NCBI GenBank assembly: GCA_016806645.1
Contig: JACSYO010000558.1
Span: 65,001-129,000 of the forward strand
DNA from: Ophiodon elongatus
Taxonomy: Eukaryota > Chordata > Actinopteri > Perciformes > Hexagrammidae
DNA length: 64,000 nt
Direction: 5' to 3'
Below the pieces are notes generated by a model that saw nothing but the letters and a program-made list of their open reading frames with translations, was not told where the DNA came from and did no database searches. This document shows positions 27,183 through 38,550 of this stretch, in pieces (positions within the stretch are counted from its first letter, which is position 1; each line of letters starts with the position of its first letter). The position numbers and the translations under genes were made by a program.

Positions 27183-28353
27183 TTAAATAAAGTAGTCCTT
27201 AATAACCCTGACTTGTTTTAATAAGTGAGACTATGAATGCCTTTTGGATCACACACCAGATTGCTCTCTCGCTCTCACAGTCGGAGGAGAGACATTAGCC
27301 AGAGTGAGACACGGGCTCCGAATCCCTTTCCTCATGAGGGATGAACCCTTTTTTTCTTAAAAGAGACTTGCAGTTCAATAATATACCCTCTAATCTCCTA
27401 AAGTATTTAAAGAACACATGATTTATTTGCTGTAGCCACTTTGTCATACCTATTTTAAGCTCCAAAACAAACTTACGGTCCTCTCCTCTCCTGCTAATCA
27501 GTCAGCAGATGTTTGGGAGGCACAAACGCCACTCTCTTCCCCCTCCCTCCTGTCCTCCTGTCACTCCTTCTCTGCTTTTTTAATTACCTCTGAATTTCTT
27601 TTTTTCCATCCCTGGTCGCAAAAGCTTAAAATGAAGGAGCTGTTGTCATGTGAGCAGACGCCCAGCTGGATTCGTCCCTCCCTCCTTCCCTCCACAAAGC
27701 TGCGCTCTCTCTTGATGGAATTCATGAATCCATATTTAGTGCTGATTATTGAACCACGTTCTTTTATTAATAGACATGATGTTAGAGTGTTTTCAGCCGA
27801 GCGTTGCATTTTTCATCCATCCGAGACTTTTCCCCTTTCCACCGCCTTACAACCAGCCGAGGACCAGTTCACCCAGTGCTTCTCTATTTCTACTCCACCC
27901 CCGCTCCTTGCCCTCTCCTTCTACCTCTCCCCTCAGTCTCAACCCCCTTTTCTACACCTCCGTCATTTCATCTCGACCGCCTGTTTTCCGTTTGCTTTCG
28001 GAAAGGACTCGCAGGGACAAAAGAGAGAATGATGGAGATGAAAACAGATTCTATAACCAAAGAATACGATGAAATGACATAACATGAACAATGTGTTTCA
28101 TATTACTACATATTCATCACGCCAGCGTGGGTTTGGTGAATGAAAATATTAAGTTGGAGGACAACTGGGGTCAGCTAACCCGGTTCAATGCTACTGGAGC
28201 CAGAAGCTCATGTGAATTTAATGTTGTATTATTGTATTTTACATTCATGCACTGGGTGGGAGGTGCAAGGATTTTTGGAGAATGTTTTTGTGTCGGTACC
28301 CTTGAGCATTGTGTATCAAGGAGAGCATGAACAGTTAGTGTTTCACTACGAAG
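27183..28353. other. Non-coding, no gene recognised
   Basis: C/T-rich patches at 27,480-27,560 and 27,880-27,960 generate Ser/Pro-rich frames up to 133 codons; no protein family recognised. Confidence 0.5.
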
Positions 28354-28417
28354 TGGAGATGCTGGGGATTGAACCCAGGACCTCATACATGCGTTCTTCC
28401 ACTAAGCTACATTCCCC
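28354..28417 (-). pseudogene. tRNA-Ala pseudogene (anticodon-arm deletion)
   Basis: Matches the intact tRNA at 34,002-34,073 through the whole acceptor 3' strand, T-arm (with the same TTCAATC loop) and variable loop. It lacks about 9 nt of the anticodon 5' stem and loop and has one extra base in the acceptor 5' strand. Without an anticodon stem it cannot fold as a tRNA. The B-box is intact, so polymerase III could still recognise it weakly. Confidence 0.8.
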
Positions 28418-28609
28418 CTCTCTCTACACATGATACTCATAAAGGTGGATCGTTTTAATTTTTTCACATCTTTTTTATTTAGAAGAAGTGCAATGCTGGC
28501 AGATTTATTTTGGGGGTGAATGCCGTTGTATAAAGCAGCCTTGTATCTCAGTATTGACAAGGTGTCACAATTTGGAAGGGTTGGTTCTTTGCACTCCACC
28601 AAATAGGAA
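28418..28609. other. Spacer between tRNA relics
   Basis: Unique sequence, nothing recognised. Confidence 0.4.
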
Positions 28610-28650
28610 CTGGAAATGCAGGGGATTGAATCTGAGACTTCATCCATGCA
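28610..28650 (-). pseudogene. Decayed 3' half of a tRNA-Ala-like sequence
   Basis: The + strand sequence around ATGCAGGGGATTGAATC, followed by GAGACTTCATCCATGC, mirrors the T-arm, variable loop and anticodon 3' stem of the tRNA-Ala copies with several substitutions. The D-arm and acceptor 5' half are absent. Confidence 0.45.
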
Positions 28651-31098
28651 GTGTTTAATAATTTAACATTTAGTTGAAGAAGCAGGAGGAGCCGTAGCAG
28701 CATTATCAAATTTTCTCTATGAATTGGTTACTGCAGTGATCACGAGAGATTCAACACTACATTACATTATGATCCACTTTGTTAACATTCATATTGCTTT
28801 GTCTATTGTCCTTTTCAAAGACTGTTTTATTAAAGGTGCTTGGTGGAGTTTCCTCGGGACTACAAGTGGTCAAAACCCCCACAGGCTACTTTTAACTTTC
28901 AGGTTAATTTCTGTCTTTTAAGTAAAAAAAAATAATCTATTACCGTATAAGCTTATCTACATCACAGCCTTCAACTCGTCGAATAGTATAATCCACAAGG
29001 GGTTTGTGTTTTTCCGGTTTTAATGAGTAATTATGCATGTACATAACATAAGTACTTTGCTGCAAAAACATGGTTGTTCTAAAGTCATTAATTGGTGTAA
29101 CTACACGTTCTGACAGAATATGTTGCAACATATGTTGAATATGTTACTTTAATTGGGTCCCCATTTAAAAATACATTTTAATACATTCAAAGGAGCTTGC
29201 ATGTTATCGTAAATAGGACAAGAAACAGTCTCACTCAAACACTATATCGCAGCCCACTTATACGTACTGTGACAGAAGTACTGTGTACTTATGTCCTGTG
29301 TTAGTCACTTCATGATATTCATGTTTACGTTAAACAAAACAAACTTCATTCATTTTATCCCCACAACTGTGGCTGTAAATAATATTTACAGTAGAGGACA
29401 CAATTCTGACATATAGTCTTCAACACGTCAGACTGAGGGTTATTATATCTGCAGACAACCGCACATATGCACAGGGAATCATTTAATTAGTGATCTATAG
29501 TGCAGTGTAATCAACTGAATGAAATAATCTGCTACTGCCATATAATTATAATCGCTTACCCTTTCAACACTGGCTGCTGTGTGATTACGCCAATGTGATC
29601 TGACTGCGATGTTGACTTTTTTCCCGGTAAATGCACACGCAAGGCAATGTACAATGTAGTCGTCTTCCTTCTCTATATACTACGATACAGGGCACAGGTT
29701 GGCAGAGCGCTGGGTCTTGGTATCAGACTCAGTACTGAAGCTGGAATCCACACAGTTTTACAGCTCCGACTCCAGTTTCAGCCAGAGCTTTCTTTCCCCT
29801 CAAACAATAACTGCTTTCACACTGAAAGACCTTGAACATTTTCAGCAAAGCAACTCTTGCCTCTGAAATGGGAATATTCCACATCTGGCCGGGCCCACAT
29901 TGCAGCTCAGTGATAAAGCAAACAGAGGCAACCGGAGTCAAACGCTGTGGTAGTGTGCGCTGTAAAGGGTTTAAATCTCTCTGCTATCAGCCACCCACAG
30001 CAGCAGGAGGAACTGTGCTTAAAATCATGTTTCTGCAACAAAAAACATCAGACTGTGAAATCTACCATAGTGATGTAACTCATTCCTCCCCTAAAATGTG
30101 ACTGTTCTGTAAAACATGTGGAACTTTCCGACTGCTGCTAATGATGCCCAGGGCACTCACCCACCACACCTCTTTCCAATGACTAAGACCCCCCTTTTCC
30201 AGCTGGATGGGGGTCAAAACATGTTGTCAAGAACAGCTTAGCACGCAGCAGACCTGTCTTATCCTTTCAGAGGTCAGATTTTTATCATCAACGAACAATG
30301 ACCCCAATCGCCTCCCATACTGCAAATCTACACGTAAACAAGCTTTTCGCCTACCAGCCTCAGCTCACCCAGACTAATAAAACACACACACACACGGGTT
30401 GAAAATGTACCCTGTGTGGATGCTTGATGCCCTACACAACATCTGAACAACTCATTTTTGTTTGCTCCAATGCGAGTGCAGTGCTGCAATAGTGAGATAA
30501 AAATGTCCTTGAAGACTATCTTTTGATGTATTTTGGAGTCAACACTGAAATCCAACTGAGTCACGCGTTTTGCTGGTTCTTGGACCGCACGTAAAGCACC
30601 TGTGGAGGAGAGGATCCACTATGTAAGCAGCTGTACACCTCAATTTAAACATGGCACAAGCTGGTGTTTAAACTCACTTCCTCTTCCTCTGCACCCCCAC
30701 ACTCACAATCCTGTTTTTCAGATTTACACGCTGCCGATCACAGAGTTTTTTTTCACTAGTCTTGTATTAATGTCACAGTGAGCCGAGGAGCTTCACTTTG
30801 TACCAAGCACTTGTTTCTTCAATTAGATCTCAGTGGGGCGGAGGGGTACAATGTCGTACTTGCCCGAGGCTCTCTCCTACTCGCTGCCTCTCCACACAGC
30901 TAGAGTGGGTTAACAGGATTAAGGGGACATTTGCATTGGGAAGGGTGGAACGCCGAGTATGTTGGCAGGGACTCCATCATGGTATGTAGTCAGATATCAG
31001 GGAGAGAGCTCAACGTGTAGCGTATTTAGGTCAGATTTGAAAATTGCATACACTAACACGTACACAAATACACCCGGAGGATGTTAAGGACCGGAAGA
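28651..31098. other. Non-coding unique sequence
   Basis: Only a short (CA)8 run near 30,381. No gene recognised. Confidence 0.5.
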
Positions 31099-31143
31099 AC
31101 AGACAGACAGATAGACAGATAGACAGATAGATAAATAGATATA
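31099..31143. repeat. (GACA/GATA)n tetranucleotide repeat
   Basis: About 11 AGAC, AGAT and AAAT units in tandem, ending in GATATATC. Confidence 0.9.
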
Positions 31144-33149
31144 TCCCAGTCACAGACACGGTTTAAAAGGGCGTTAGGAGGCGGTGTCGGGGGTTGTGCT
31201 TCTTGACATTGCATGTTGATCTAAGAAACTGAGTCTGGATCATAAGGGAGTTGATGTTGGCATAATCTACTTAATCTGATTGAGGGCAGTGGCGTCTTCG
31301 AGGGCTCAATAATTGATAGCACCATCTGCTGTGGAATCAATCTACCAGAATCCCACACAAAAGGCATTAGGTTAAAGCAATACTGGGTAATTACATTTTA
31401 CCTTGATTTGCCACAAAGAGACTGATACAGAATAATTAAATTAAAACATTGTATCATGGCCGCAACAAGATGAATGTGCATGTAGTTCTCTGGGTTTGTG
31501 GGCGTGTCTGCTGCGAGAAGGTCCAGTGTTTAGGTCTGAGTGGTGCTAATGTTTGCATTTGGAGTAGCAGATGCTGGGTCCTTTACTTAAGTGATCTCAC
31601 ACTTTAGGCTATTTCAGCAGTCTTTTCCATTACTCTTTGGTAACCATTTATCCAACACTTTCATCCATCTACTTTAACCATGTAGCCTATCCATTTTGTT
31701 TATTAGCTAGCTAGTTCAACTGTCTTTCTTATTACTTTTACAGAAAAATCTATCCATCTATCCAGAATATTTAGCTTACCATTTATCCATTACTTACAGG
31801 GGATATAGCTGACTAAAAATCGAATTTCTTTGTTTATAAAGCTTCTCCACAATACTTCCACGTGTCCCCTGGCAACTGCTGAAGTACCTCCCTGGCTGTG
31901 AATCTCTGCATTACATGATTAGACTTCGCGGCTTTCAATTGAAGTGAGCAGGCATTATTGAACAGCAGAACGTGGGGCTTACGAAGCGCTTCTTGGATCT
32001 TCGAAGGATGAGGCCAATGCTTATGTTTCAGCTCACGCTGAAGAATGGCTACACCACTGACGTACAGTCTAATTATAGTTGAAACAATCCCTTTAATGAG
32101 ACAATAGGACATGTGTGAGTTTGCGTGCATTCACGTGTGTGTGTCTGCTGTCTAGATTGTGCTTGTGTATGACATGTAAATAATTGATTGGTCAGCATTG
32201 TTTGAACATCTTTAATTCAGTGCACAGGGATGGATAGTGCACACAGTTCTCCCCCATGACAGCATGAAAGAGGTGCCTGCAAACATGTGCTCATTTCTGA
32301 CTGATCAAAAACACTATTGTTCACACTGAAAACGCGCACAAAACTCTGCTTTTGATGACACGAGATGGTTTTGTTTCCTCTGCCGCGCATTGTGTTGCAA
32401 CACCTCAGCGGGTGCAGCTGTCTGTAGCCACATGAGAAGCCTCTCAACATGTATCCGTGTTTCTTGGAAGCGTCCGTCATGTTGTGTTAATGTCACGTTG
32501 GAAAGAAGAGGTTGGCGGATTAATGCAAATCGGGAACGTTGGATTTTAACCTATGAATTCAAAGAAACTAAAGAGCATGATACGAAAGGATTTTCTGGTC
32601 ATTCCTAATTACGTTGCTTCCAATATGACATGCATGTGACATACCTGTAATACAGCCAGGAGAGATTCATGGGAGCTGAATGAAGTGAACAATCACTGCG
32701 TTTCTGAGATAAGTCTTCTCTGTAGGGGTCGAGGGAAAACACAGAAATTATGTCATATTAACTTTGAGGAGAAGATGCTTAAGGAAAGGACCTGCCAGGA
32801 CAAATGAGAGGATGGGGGAAATAAATGGAGATAGATGATGAGCCACGTTCAAAGTGAACAAATTACATCACACAAAACTGCTGTTTCATAATTTCTGTAT
32901 TCATAATACCAAAGCTTATCTTTGAAAAATATTCAGTTGGATGACCACTGAACTCGATGAAGGCCTTTACATCCAAAACAAAATGTGTCTCTGAAATTGA
33001 ACGTCCTTGCAACATTAACTGAGATTGATATTTCAAAGTCATTCACCTTAGAGGTGATGAACAGCTATTACTCTGTGGAGCGCATATAGTTCTTGTATTG
33101 GTAAGGACAGACTCATTCTCCCTGCTTTAATTCCATTGCAGCTAAGGAA
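31144..33149. other. Non-coding unique sequence
   Basis: Background ORFs up to 98 codons, none recognised. No long tandem repeats. Confidence 0.5.
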
Positions 33150-33221
33150 CGGAGATGTTGGGGATTGAACCCAAGACCTCCCTCAAGCGAAGCATACGCT
33201 CTACCACTGAGCTACATCCCC
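33150..33221 (-). tRNA. tRNA-Ala(CGC)-like gene, damaged anticodon stem
   Basis: A 72-nt cloverleaf with perfect acceptor (GGGGATG against CATCTCC, including the G3:U70 pair that identifies alanine tRNA), D-stem and T-stem. The anticodon loop reads TTCGCTT (anticodon CGC). The anticodon stem TATGC/GAGGG has two mismatches and two G-U type pairs, and the discriminator base is G rather than the usual A. A- and B-box promoters are intact. It is probably transcribed poorly or non-functional, and could be called a pseudogene. Confidence 0.6.
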
Positions 33222-33655
33222 TCTGAGAGGTGAAATGTGTCAGCTGTTGATTTTCCCTCCATTTGAATAAGCTTGTCCTCATAATAAAGGTAACACTCGG
33301 GAGATTTCTGCAAAGGTGAATATGTGTACTGGGTCAGACTAAAGGAAGATGGAGAACAGCATAAATGAAAGAGTTAATTTCCACCTAAAAAATAAGTAAA
33401 TATCTCTTTAAAATGATGCAGTTGCAGCTCCAAACCTTCAGCAAACCATATCACAATGACACAATTTATGGTTATGGCTGTATGAAGTGAAGTTTATTTG
33501 ATCTGTTGGTTGTAGAGTGATAAGACGTATACTGCTATAATCTGTGGAGTCTCAGCTTTCATAATGACATCATCTGTGCTTGTTGCATGAAGTAAATTGC
33601 TGGCACCACTATGCGCCGTTAGCGTGTTTTTGCGGTGGGTTTATTTAGTTGGAAA
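33222..33655. other. Spacer, no gene recognised
   Basis: Unique sequence between the damaged tRNA and the large palindrome. Confidence 0.5.
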
Positions 33656-33904
33656 TGTGTTTTGTTTAGGAAAAAAATGGTTGTCATGAGCTTTTTGGCC
33701 TTGTGTGGGTATGCACTTCCTTATGTGGTGTTTGTTGCGATGTGTCGGCAAGCGCTACCGGGGAGGGGGGTAGCCAGGACACTGGACGCGCTACCGGGGG
33801 GATAGCGCTTGCCGACACATCGCAACAAACACCACATAAGGAAGTGCATACCCACACAAGGCCAAAAAGCTCATGACAACCATTTTTTTCCTAAACAAAA
33901 CACA
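33656..33904. repeat. Large perfect palindrome: 102-bp arms, 45-bp spacer
   Basis: Arms 33,656-33,757 and 33,803-33,904 are exact reverse complements over all 102 bases by direct reading. The 45-bp spacer is G-rich and includes a second copy, in direct orientation, of the GCGCTACCGGGG motif that spans the left arm's inner edge. No target-site duplication is evident outside the arms. The arms hold no gene. It may be a foldback or MITE element, a recent inverted duplication, an RNA hairpin source, or an assembly artefact. Confidence 0.95.
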
Positions 33905-34001
33905 GTTCAATCCTTTGATACTTGTTTTCCATTCACAGGGAGTGCAAAGCTCTAAACAATATTTATCAAATGAGTGTACCACTTCAAGCAAAGAGAAATG
34001 T

Positions 34002-34073
34002 TGGAGATGCTGGGGATTGAACCCAGGACCTCATACATGCGAAGCACGCGCTCTACCACTGAGCTACATCCCC
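34002..34073 (-). tRNA. tRNA-Ala, anticodon CGC
   Basis: Decodes GCG codons. The 72-nt sequence folds into a complete cloverleaf: acceptor GGGGATG/CATCTCC with the G3:U70 alanine identity pair and discriminator A, D-stem GCTC/GAGC, anticodon stem CGTGC/GTATG with two G-U pairs, loop TTCGCAT, and T-stem CTGGG/CCCAG. The internal A-box (TAGCTCAGTGG) and B-box (GGTTCAATCC) fit the polymerase III consensus. CCA is not encoded and there is no intron. The T-loop reads TTCAATC instead of the usual TTCGATC, a change shared by all tRNA-like copies nearby. No T4 terminator follows within about 20 nt. Confidence 0.9.
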
Positions 34074-34229
34074 CACTAATGCGTCACCGTTGTCACTGTA
34101 TACTATTGGCTATAATTCAAAGAAGGCGGGGCGATGGTCCCAATGTCTTCACCTGCCTGAGCAGGGACAGTTGAATCCATTCATTTGTTACACATGTGGA
34201 GTGATTCTATCTTATATTGTTCACCATAT

Positions 34230-34243
34230 CAACCATCTAGTGG
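34230..34243 (-). promoter_or_regulatory. CTCF-like half-quality site
   Basis: On the minus strand it begins CCACTAGATGG and fits 12 of 14 positions of CCASYAGRKGGCRS. It lies 160 bp from the intact tRNA gene. Confidence 0.25.
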
Positions 34244-34898
34244 CAGGTTAGTATGTCTGTGTCTCTTGAGTGACCTGGACAAAAAAATACACACAATCAC
34301 GGATCATTTGGGTGGAACGAAACTAATCGAATGCTTTAACTTGAGTGTTGATCTAAATCTCCCGGCTTACCTGAGCTCAGTACAGCACATCAGAGCCGCT
34401 GCCTGAATAACCTTCCATCTCCGCCCGCAGTAGAACAGCAGAGTCCATTGTCCGGGGGATTAGCCGAAAAGGTTTTGGGCGGTTTCTTCCATTTCCTCCG
34501 CAGCAGAGGTGAGGGCTGGGGAGGGGGGGTAAATCAGTTGGCAACCAGCCCGCTGCGATACGAGCACCAAGCAGTGAATATCACACGGGGCGGGTATTGA
34601 CCTGTGAGACATTCTGGGTGAAACGCTCACATTCTGGACAGGGTTTCTACTCTACGGTTTGTACGTGGAGCCTTCCATTGAGAGCTTGGTTGACACGTTT
34701 AAACAGATGGAGGGAGGGGGAAATGTGGACAGAGAGAGTGGAAAGTGTGATAGAAAAAAAGGGACATGGGGGGGGGGGGGATACGAGAGAGGTGAGAGGG
34801 AGCATGCATGGGTGAGAGAGATACGGGGACAGAAAAGCAGGGTGCACTTTATATTGTGTTTAATTAGAGAAATAAAAGCTGTTAACTAAATGAGTGTT
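34244..34898. other. Non-coding; purine-rich toward the right
   Basis: Contains a G13 run at about 34,768-34,780 and G/A-rich sequence to 34,830. Overlapping frames are low-complexity. Confidence 0.5.

Positions 34899-34950
<52 letters not shown>
34899..34950. repeat. Compound (TC)n(TG)n(CG)n microsatellite
   Basis: TC units pass into TG units and then into four or five CG units, so the right half is a classic Z-DNA-forming sequence. Confidence 0.95.
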
Positions 34951-34953
<3 letters not shown>

Positions 34954-35240
34954 ATGTGCATGTGGCCCTCTGCACCTCGGGCCAGAAGTCCCCTGCCTTT
35001 CATGACCCCCCCTTTCTCTCCCTTTCTCTCTCACACACACCCACACACACAAGCTGTTACTGAATAAGTGGGAGAATAGAATTAAAAGCCATGACTGCAT
35101 TCATTACTTAATTTACATTACCAGTTAAGACACGCGTTTTATAGATTTTATGCCAAAGTCCCCCCCTTCCCTGTCTGCCCCCGATGTTCACGGACAAGGT
35201 CAATGTCGAGTGCACGCGTGTGCTTGTGTCTGTGCCCGTG

Positions 35241-35242
<2 letters not shown>

Positions 35243-35283
<41 letters not shown>
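35243..35283. repeat. (TG)n microsatellite
   Basis: Uninterrupted TG run of about 20 units. Confidence 0.97.
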
Positions 35284-35289
<6 letters not shown>

Positions 35290-36030
35290 GCCGGGAGTAA
35301 AGCTGATCAAGAAGCAGCTGCTCAGGGATTCTGAACCATATAATTACATTTGCTGGAGGTGGTGGCTCGTCTGTCTCTTTCCATCTCTTTACTCTGTCAA
35401 ATTTTCCTTTCTGTCATCCTCCTCACCCACAACAATCCCCCAATTCCAACCAGTGATCCCCAGCCATTAGTCACACACAAACTCACACATGCACAAACAC
35501 ACGCACACACACGTAGAGTACAAAACCTTTGGCCTAACCCATTGTCTGGCTGCATGCGTGTGCTCATAATTTATGAAACTAAAAGATGTATGTGCACACA
35601 CGCTTTGAAAACATGCACACACATGCTGTACAATCACAAAGCCCCGTTTACAGACTTGTGACAATGCATCGGCAGGCATGCACACCGACACACAGATTAA
35701 CAGAAGGAGTGCAGGGTCACGCGTTGTGGCTTCCTTACGTCCGGGGTCTGAATATTAATGTGTTGGGGGACAGATAAGCAGCCGTGGCAATCCCTTTAAG
35801 GCCCTACTCCTCCCGGGTTAATTTATGCCAATCTGTATGCCCAATTTATGCAGATTTGGGGTTTTGGTTTGAACCAGTGGGGTTTGAAGGCTTCAATCAA
35901 TCTGACTGTGCCTGTACCTCTCGCTTTGTCTTTGTGTCTCCTCATCGTGCCACCTAATTTACCTTCTGGTTGAACACCATGTTTTTCAGCGCATCGCGTT
36001 GAATATTTAATTAGCACTTGCTTCACCTGT
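35284..36030. other. Non-coding, short CA-rich patches
   Basis: Scattered CACACA clusters at 35,470-35,700; no gene recognised. Confidence 0.5.
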
Positions 36031-36044
36031 CCAGCAGGGGGCAG
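36031..36044 (+). promoter_or_regulatory. CTCF core motif
   Basis: CCAGCAGGGGGCAG matches all 14 positions of the CTCF core consensus CCASYAGRKGGCRS. It lies 2.6 kb upstream of the first coding exon and could mark an insulator or loop anchor between the tRNA cluster and the promoter. Occupancy is inferred. Confidence 0.5.
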
Positions 36045-37757
36045 CAGTGAAGCTTGACTTCAGCTCTCAGGGGTCGGCTAGATCCTGAATCAAATGTCAA
36101 CACCCCCCATTGTTTGCACTGGAGTCAGTCTAAAGAGAAACAGACCCTGGTCTGGACCTCCACCCTGACATTGATAAATACACTAGCCACCCAAAAGTCA
36201 TGGGTGAAGGCAGGGTGGGGGTTTCCTCAAGTGCCCTCATCTCCAACTGCCACTACACTGATGAAGACGTTCATTGTGATACTGAGTGATGTTTAGCCAT
36301 TCAAAAGTCACTGCCGCGTAAAGATGAGACGCTCCCAGTGTGAGCTTAATCGTGCTCGATTAGAGACGGCGCCACTCACTTCTAGCTCCTTTTGGCTTTT
36401 CTTTATCATCGCTCCCTTACCTCTGACCCCTGTCCTCCTCCTCCTTCCCCCTCCTCGTCAACCAAATCCTTTAATCCGTGCTCCTCTGTGACCCCTCCCT
36501 TTTGTCCCGGAGTCCGGGTACATGTCTGCAACCCCGCCCCGTGAAATTGGCCGGTCAGCACTGCCAGCCGTGCTGCTCCCCTCCGTAGAGAAAGAGAGAT
36601 TTAGCGGGAAGCTGAGTGTTTCAATGCTGCCGCATAAATTAATCCCAATGTGTTCGAATTACAACACAAGCTTGAGCAATTTCTAAACTAAGGAGGCTGC
36701 AGTTTATTGTTTTTCAAACCACTGTGTGTCATCACCAGCCTAAATCATGTTGCGTTCTATATTTTTGAAGGACTGAAGAAGTAAATGTCAAGACAAATGA
36801 ATAGCACATGGCGGAACACAGCCTCTCTGTGGATTACTAGTGTGGTTAAGGCCTGCAGGCCATTGACCTCACGTCTTCTGTTTAATCATCTTTACTTTAG
36901 ACGCTCCGCCCCCGTGTGATGTCAGGTGACTGGCAGGTGGATTAAGGAAACCAGACCACAGGAGCAGAGTTAAAAGGAGCAGAGGGAAGCGTCCTTGGCA
37001 AATGTTCCTTCTGTAAGCGGATATGTAATGCTTGAATAATGCTCACCTGCACTTTCCATTCATAATGTCCAAAAAAGAGTTCCTGAATTGGTTCCAATAT
37101 TCCAACAATAGTCGTATACAGTGTGAAGGGTCATCGAGGTCAGTCGAGGGAAACCTTGGGGAAAGCATTGGATCAGTATGGGTTGGTCCTATTCAGAATT
37201 AAAGGGATAAATCTAAATCTGATCTGCACTTTTAACACAGACTTATAATATTAGCCAAACACTTTCATCAATTTATTTTTCAAAACAATTGTGACCAAGA
37301 GTGTGCGATATACTGGCTGATATATCAGTTTAGCACTATGTTGCGGTATAAAAATATATCCAGTGACCAACTAAAAGTATTTGGAGAAAAAAAAGAAAAA
37401 CTAATAGTCTACAACCTGGCTTGTTTTCAACAAATCTCATTCTGAACCTCAGCTTGAATTGAATAGAAAGTGTTGTGCATGCACCAGGTTTTAATAAGGA
37501 CGCCCACAATGACAGGTTTCACTTTGACCACGACAGGCTTTCATCTCATTGTATGACGGGGCAGACGGGCCCACTATAGGATAATAGTCTGGTGGACACG
37601 GTGAAACCTATAATTACTCCCTGACCCCACTCACTGCCGGTCGTTTCCCACACATGAGATCTGAATCTGTCATTTTAAAAGAACCTCACAAAAAAAAACA
37701 AAAAAAAAACTTCCTCTTCCTCGGAGGTTTAATATGAATCACTTGTAGCGTATCCTT
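36045..37757. other. Distal upstream flank of the promoter
   Basis: Holds GC-box-like sequences (CCCCGCCCC at 36,532-36,540 and CCGCCCCC near 36,906) and two A-runs at 37,690-37,710. No coding exon recognised. Confidence 0.5.
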
Positions 37758-37799
37758 TGAAAGAAAAAGAAAAAAAAGAAAAAGAAAAAAAGAAAAAGG
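37758..37799. repeat. (GAAAA)n purine tract at promoter edge
   Basis: About 42 bp of G and A only. It forms a pure polypurine block immediately upstream of the CpG-rich region. Confidence 0.9.
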
Positions 37800-38303
37800 T
37801 CTGCACCTGTCGCCCGTGACATCATCCTCCTACCTGTTGTGCACCCTCGCGCAGCCTTTTCCGGAGGGCGGGGCGCGAGACGTTCGGCTCCTCTACTCAG
37901 CCAGCGCTCGAGCGCTGTGGCCGCACACGGTATCCTCTCGCCGGTCACGAGCCGCCCTCCACATCCCCACCGCGCACCGGGCCAGCGACACGGCGCGCGG
38001 TCCCAATTCTCTTTCACTTCAAGGACCGTGACGTGATTTTCTTGTTTTATTTTTTCTCAAATGCTTTTAAGCTGAAGACGAGAGGAGGTTTTTTTTTATT
38101 TTTTAGTACCAGCGGGACAGGCTCGGCGACACCGGGGCACACAGAGCGGGGATAAGAGCGAGCCTTCAGCTTATTATTATAACCCCGGGACACTGAGAAT
38201 TATTCCTGCACGAGGGGACGGCACTTTGGATTACTTTGACGCACAGTTGTGACTGGAATACACCGCAAATATAACTACAACAACGTGTCCTCCGGTTCTG
38301 AGC

Positions 38304-38327
38304 ATGTCGCTTCTCTTAAGTAGATAA
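38304..38327 (+). other. Upstream ORF 1 (7 codons)
   Basis: A short ATG-to-stop frame in the putative 5' leader. It would matter only if the transcript starts upstream of it. Confidence 0.35.
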
Positions 38328-38334
38328 TGCAACC

Positions 38335-38355
38335 ATGAGCGGATGCATGCACTAA
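38335..38355 (+). other. Upstream ORF 2 (6 codons)
   Basis: ATG with A at -3 and A at +4 (acceptable Kozak context), followed at once by a stop. Overlaps upstream ORF 3 in another frame. Confidence 0.35.
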
Positions 38356-38420
38356 TGTGCGCTTTGTGCAGAGCTTTAGCGACGGGGAAAGCGGTAACCT
38401 GTAGCGGAATAGCAGAATAA
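38343..38420 (+). other. Upstream ORF 3 (25 codons)
   Basis: The longest of the four leader ORFs, ending 248 nt before the main start codon. Confidence 0.3.
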
Positions 38421-38550
38421 AACGTTTTAGGAAGCATTTATTTCTTTTTTTTAATTTTAAATAACCCCAAACTTATCTGACATTTGTCTTGGACCGAGCT
38501 CTGCGCCTTTTTGAATTAGGAGAAACCTGCGAAGCTCGCACAGGAGGAGG

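Noticed and set aside
27631..28082. Cluster of three overlapping + strand ORFs up to 133 codons
   Set aside because: Low-complexity Pro/Ser/Leu composition from C/T-rich DNA, all three frames open together, which indicates base composition rather than coding.
33873..34174. Overlapping + strand ORFs with a GIEPRTSYMRS-type segment, also seen at 28,188-28,433
   Set aside because: The shared peptide is the antisense translation of the tRNA-Ala sequence, a known source of spurious hypothetical proteins.
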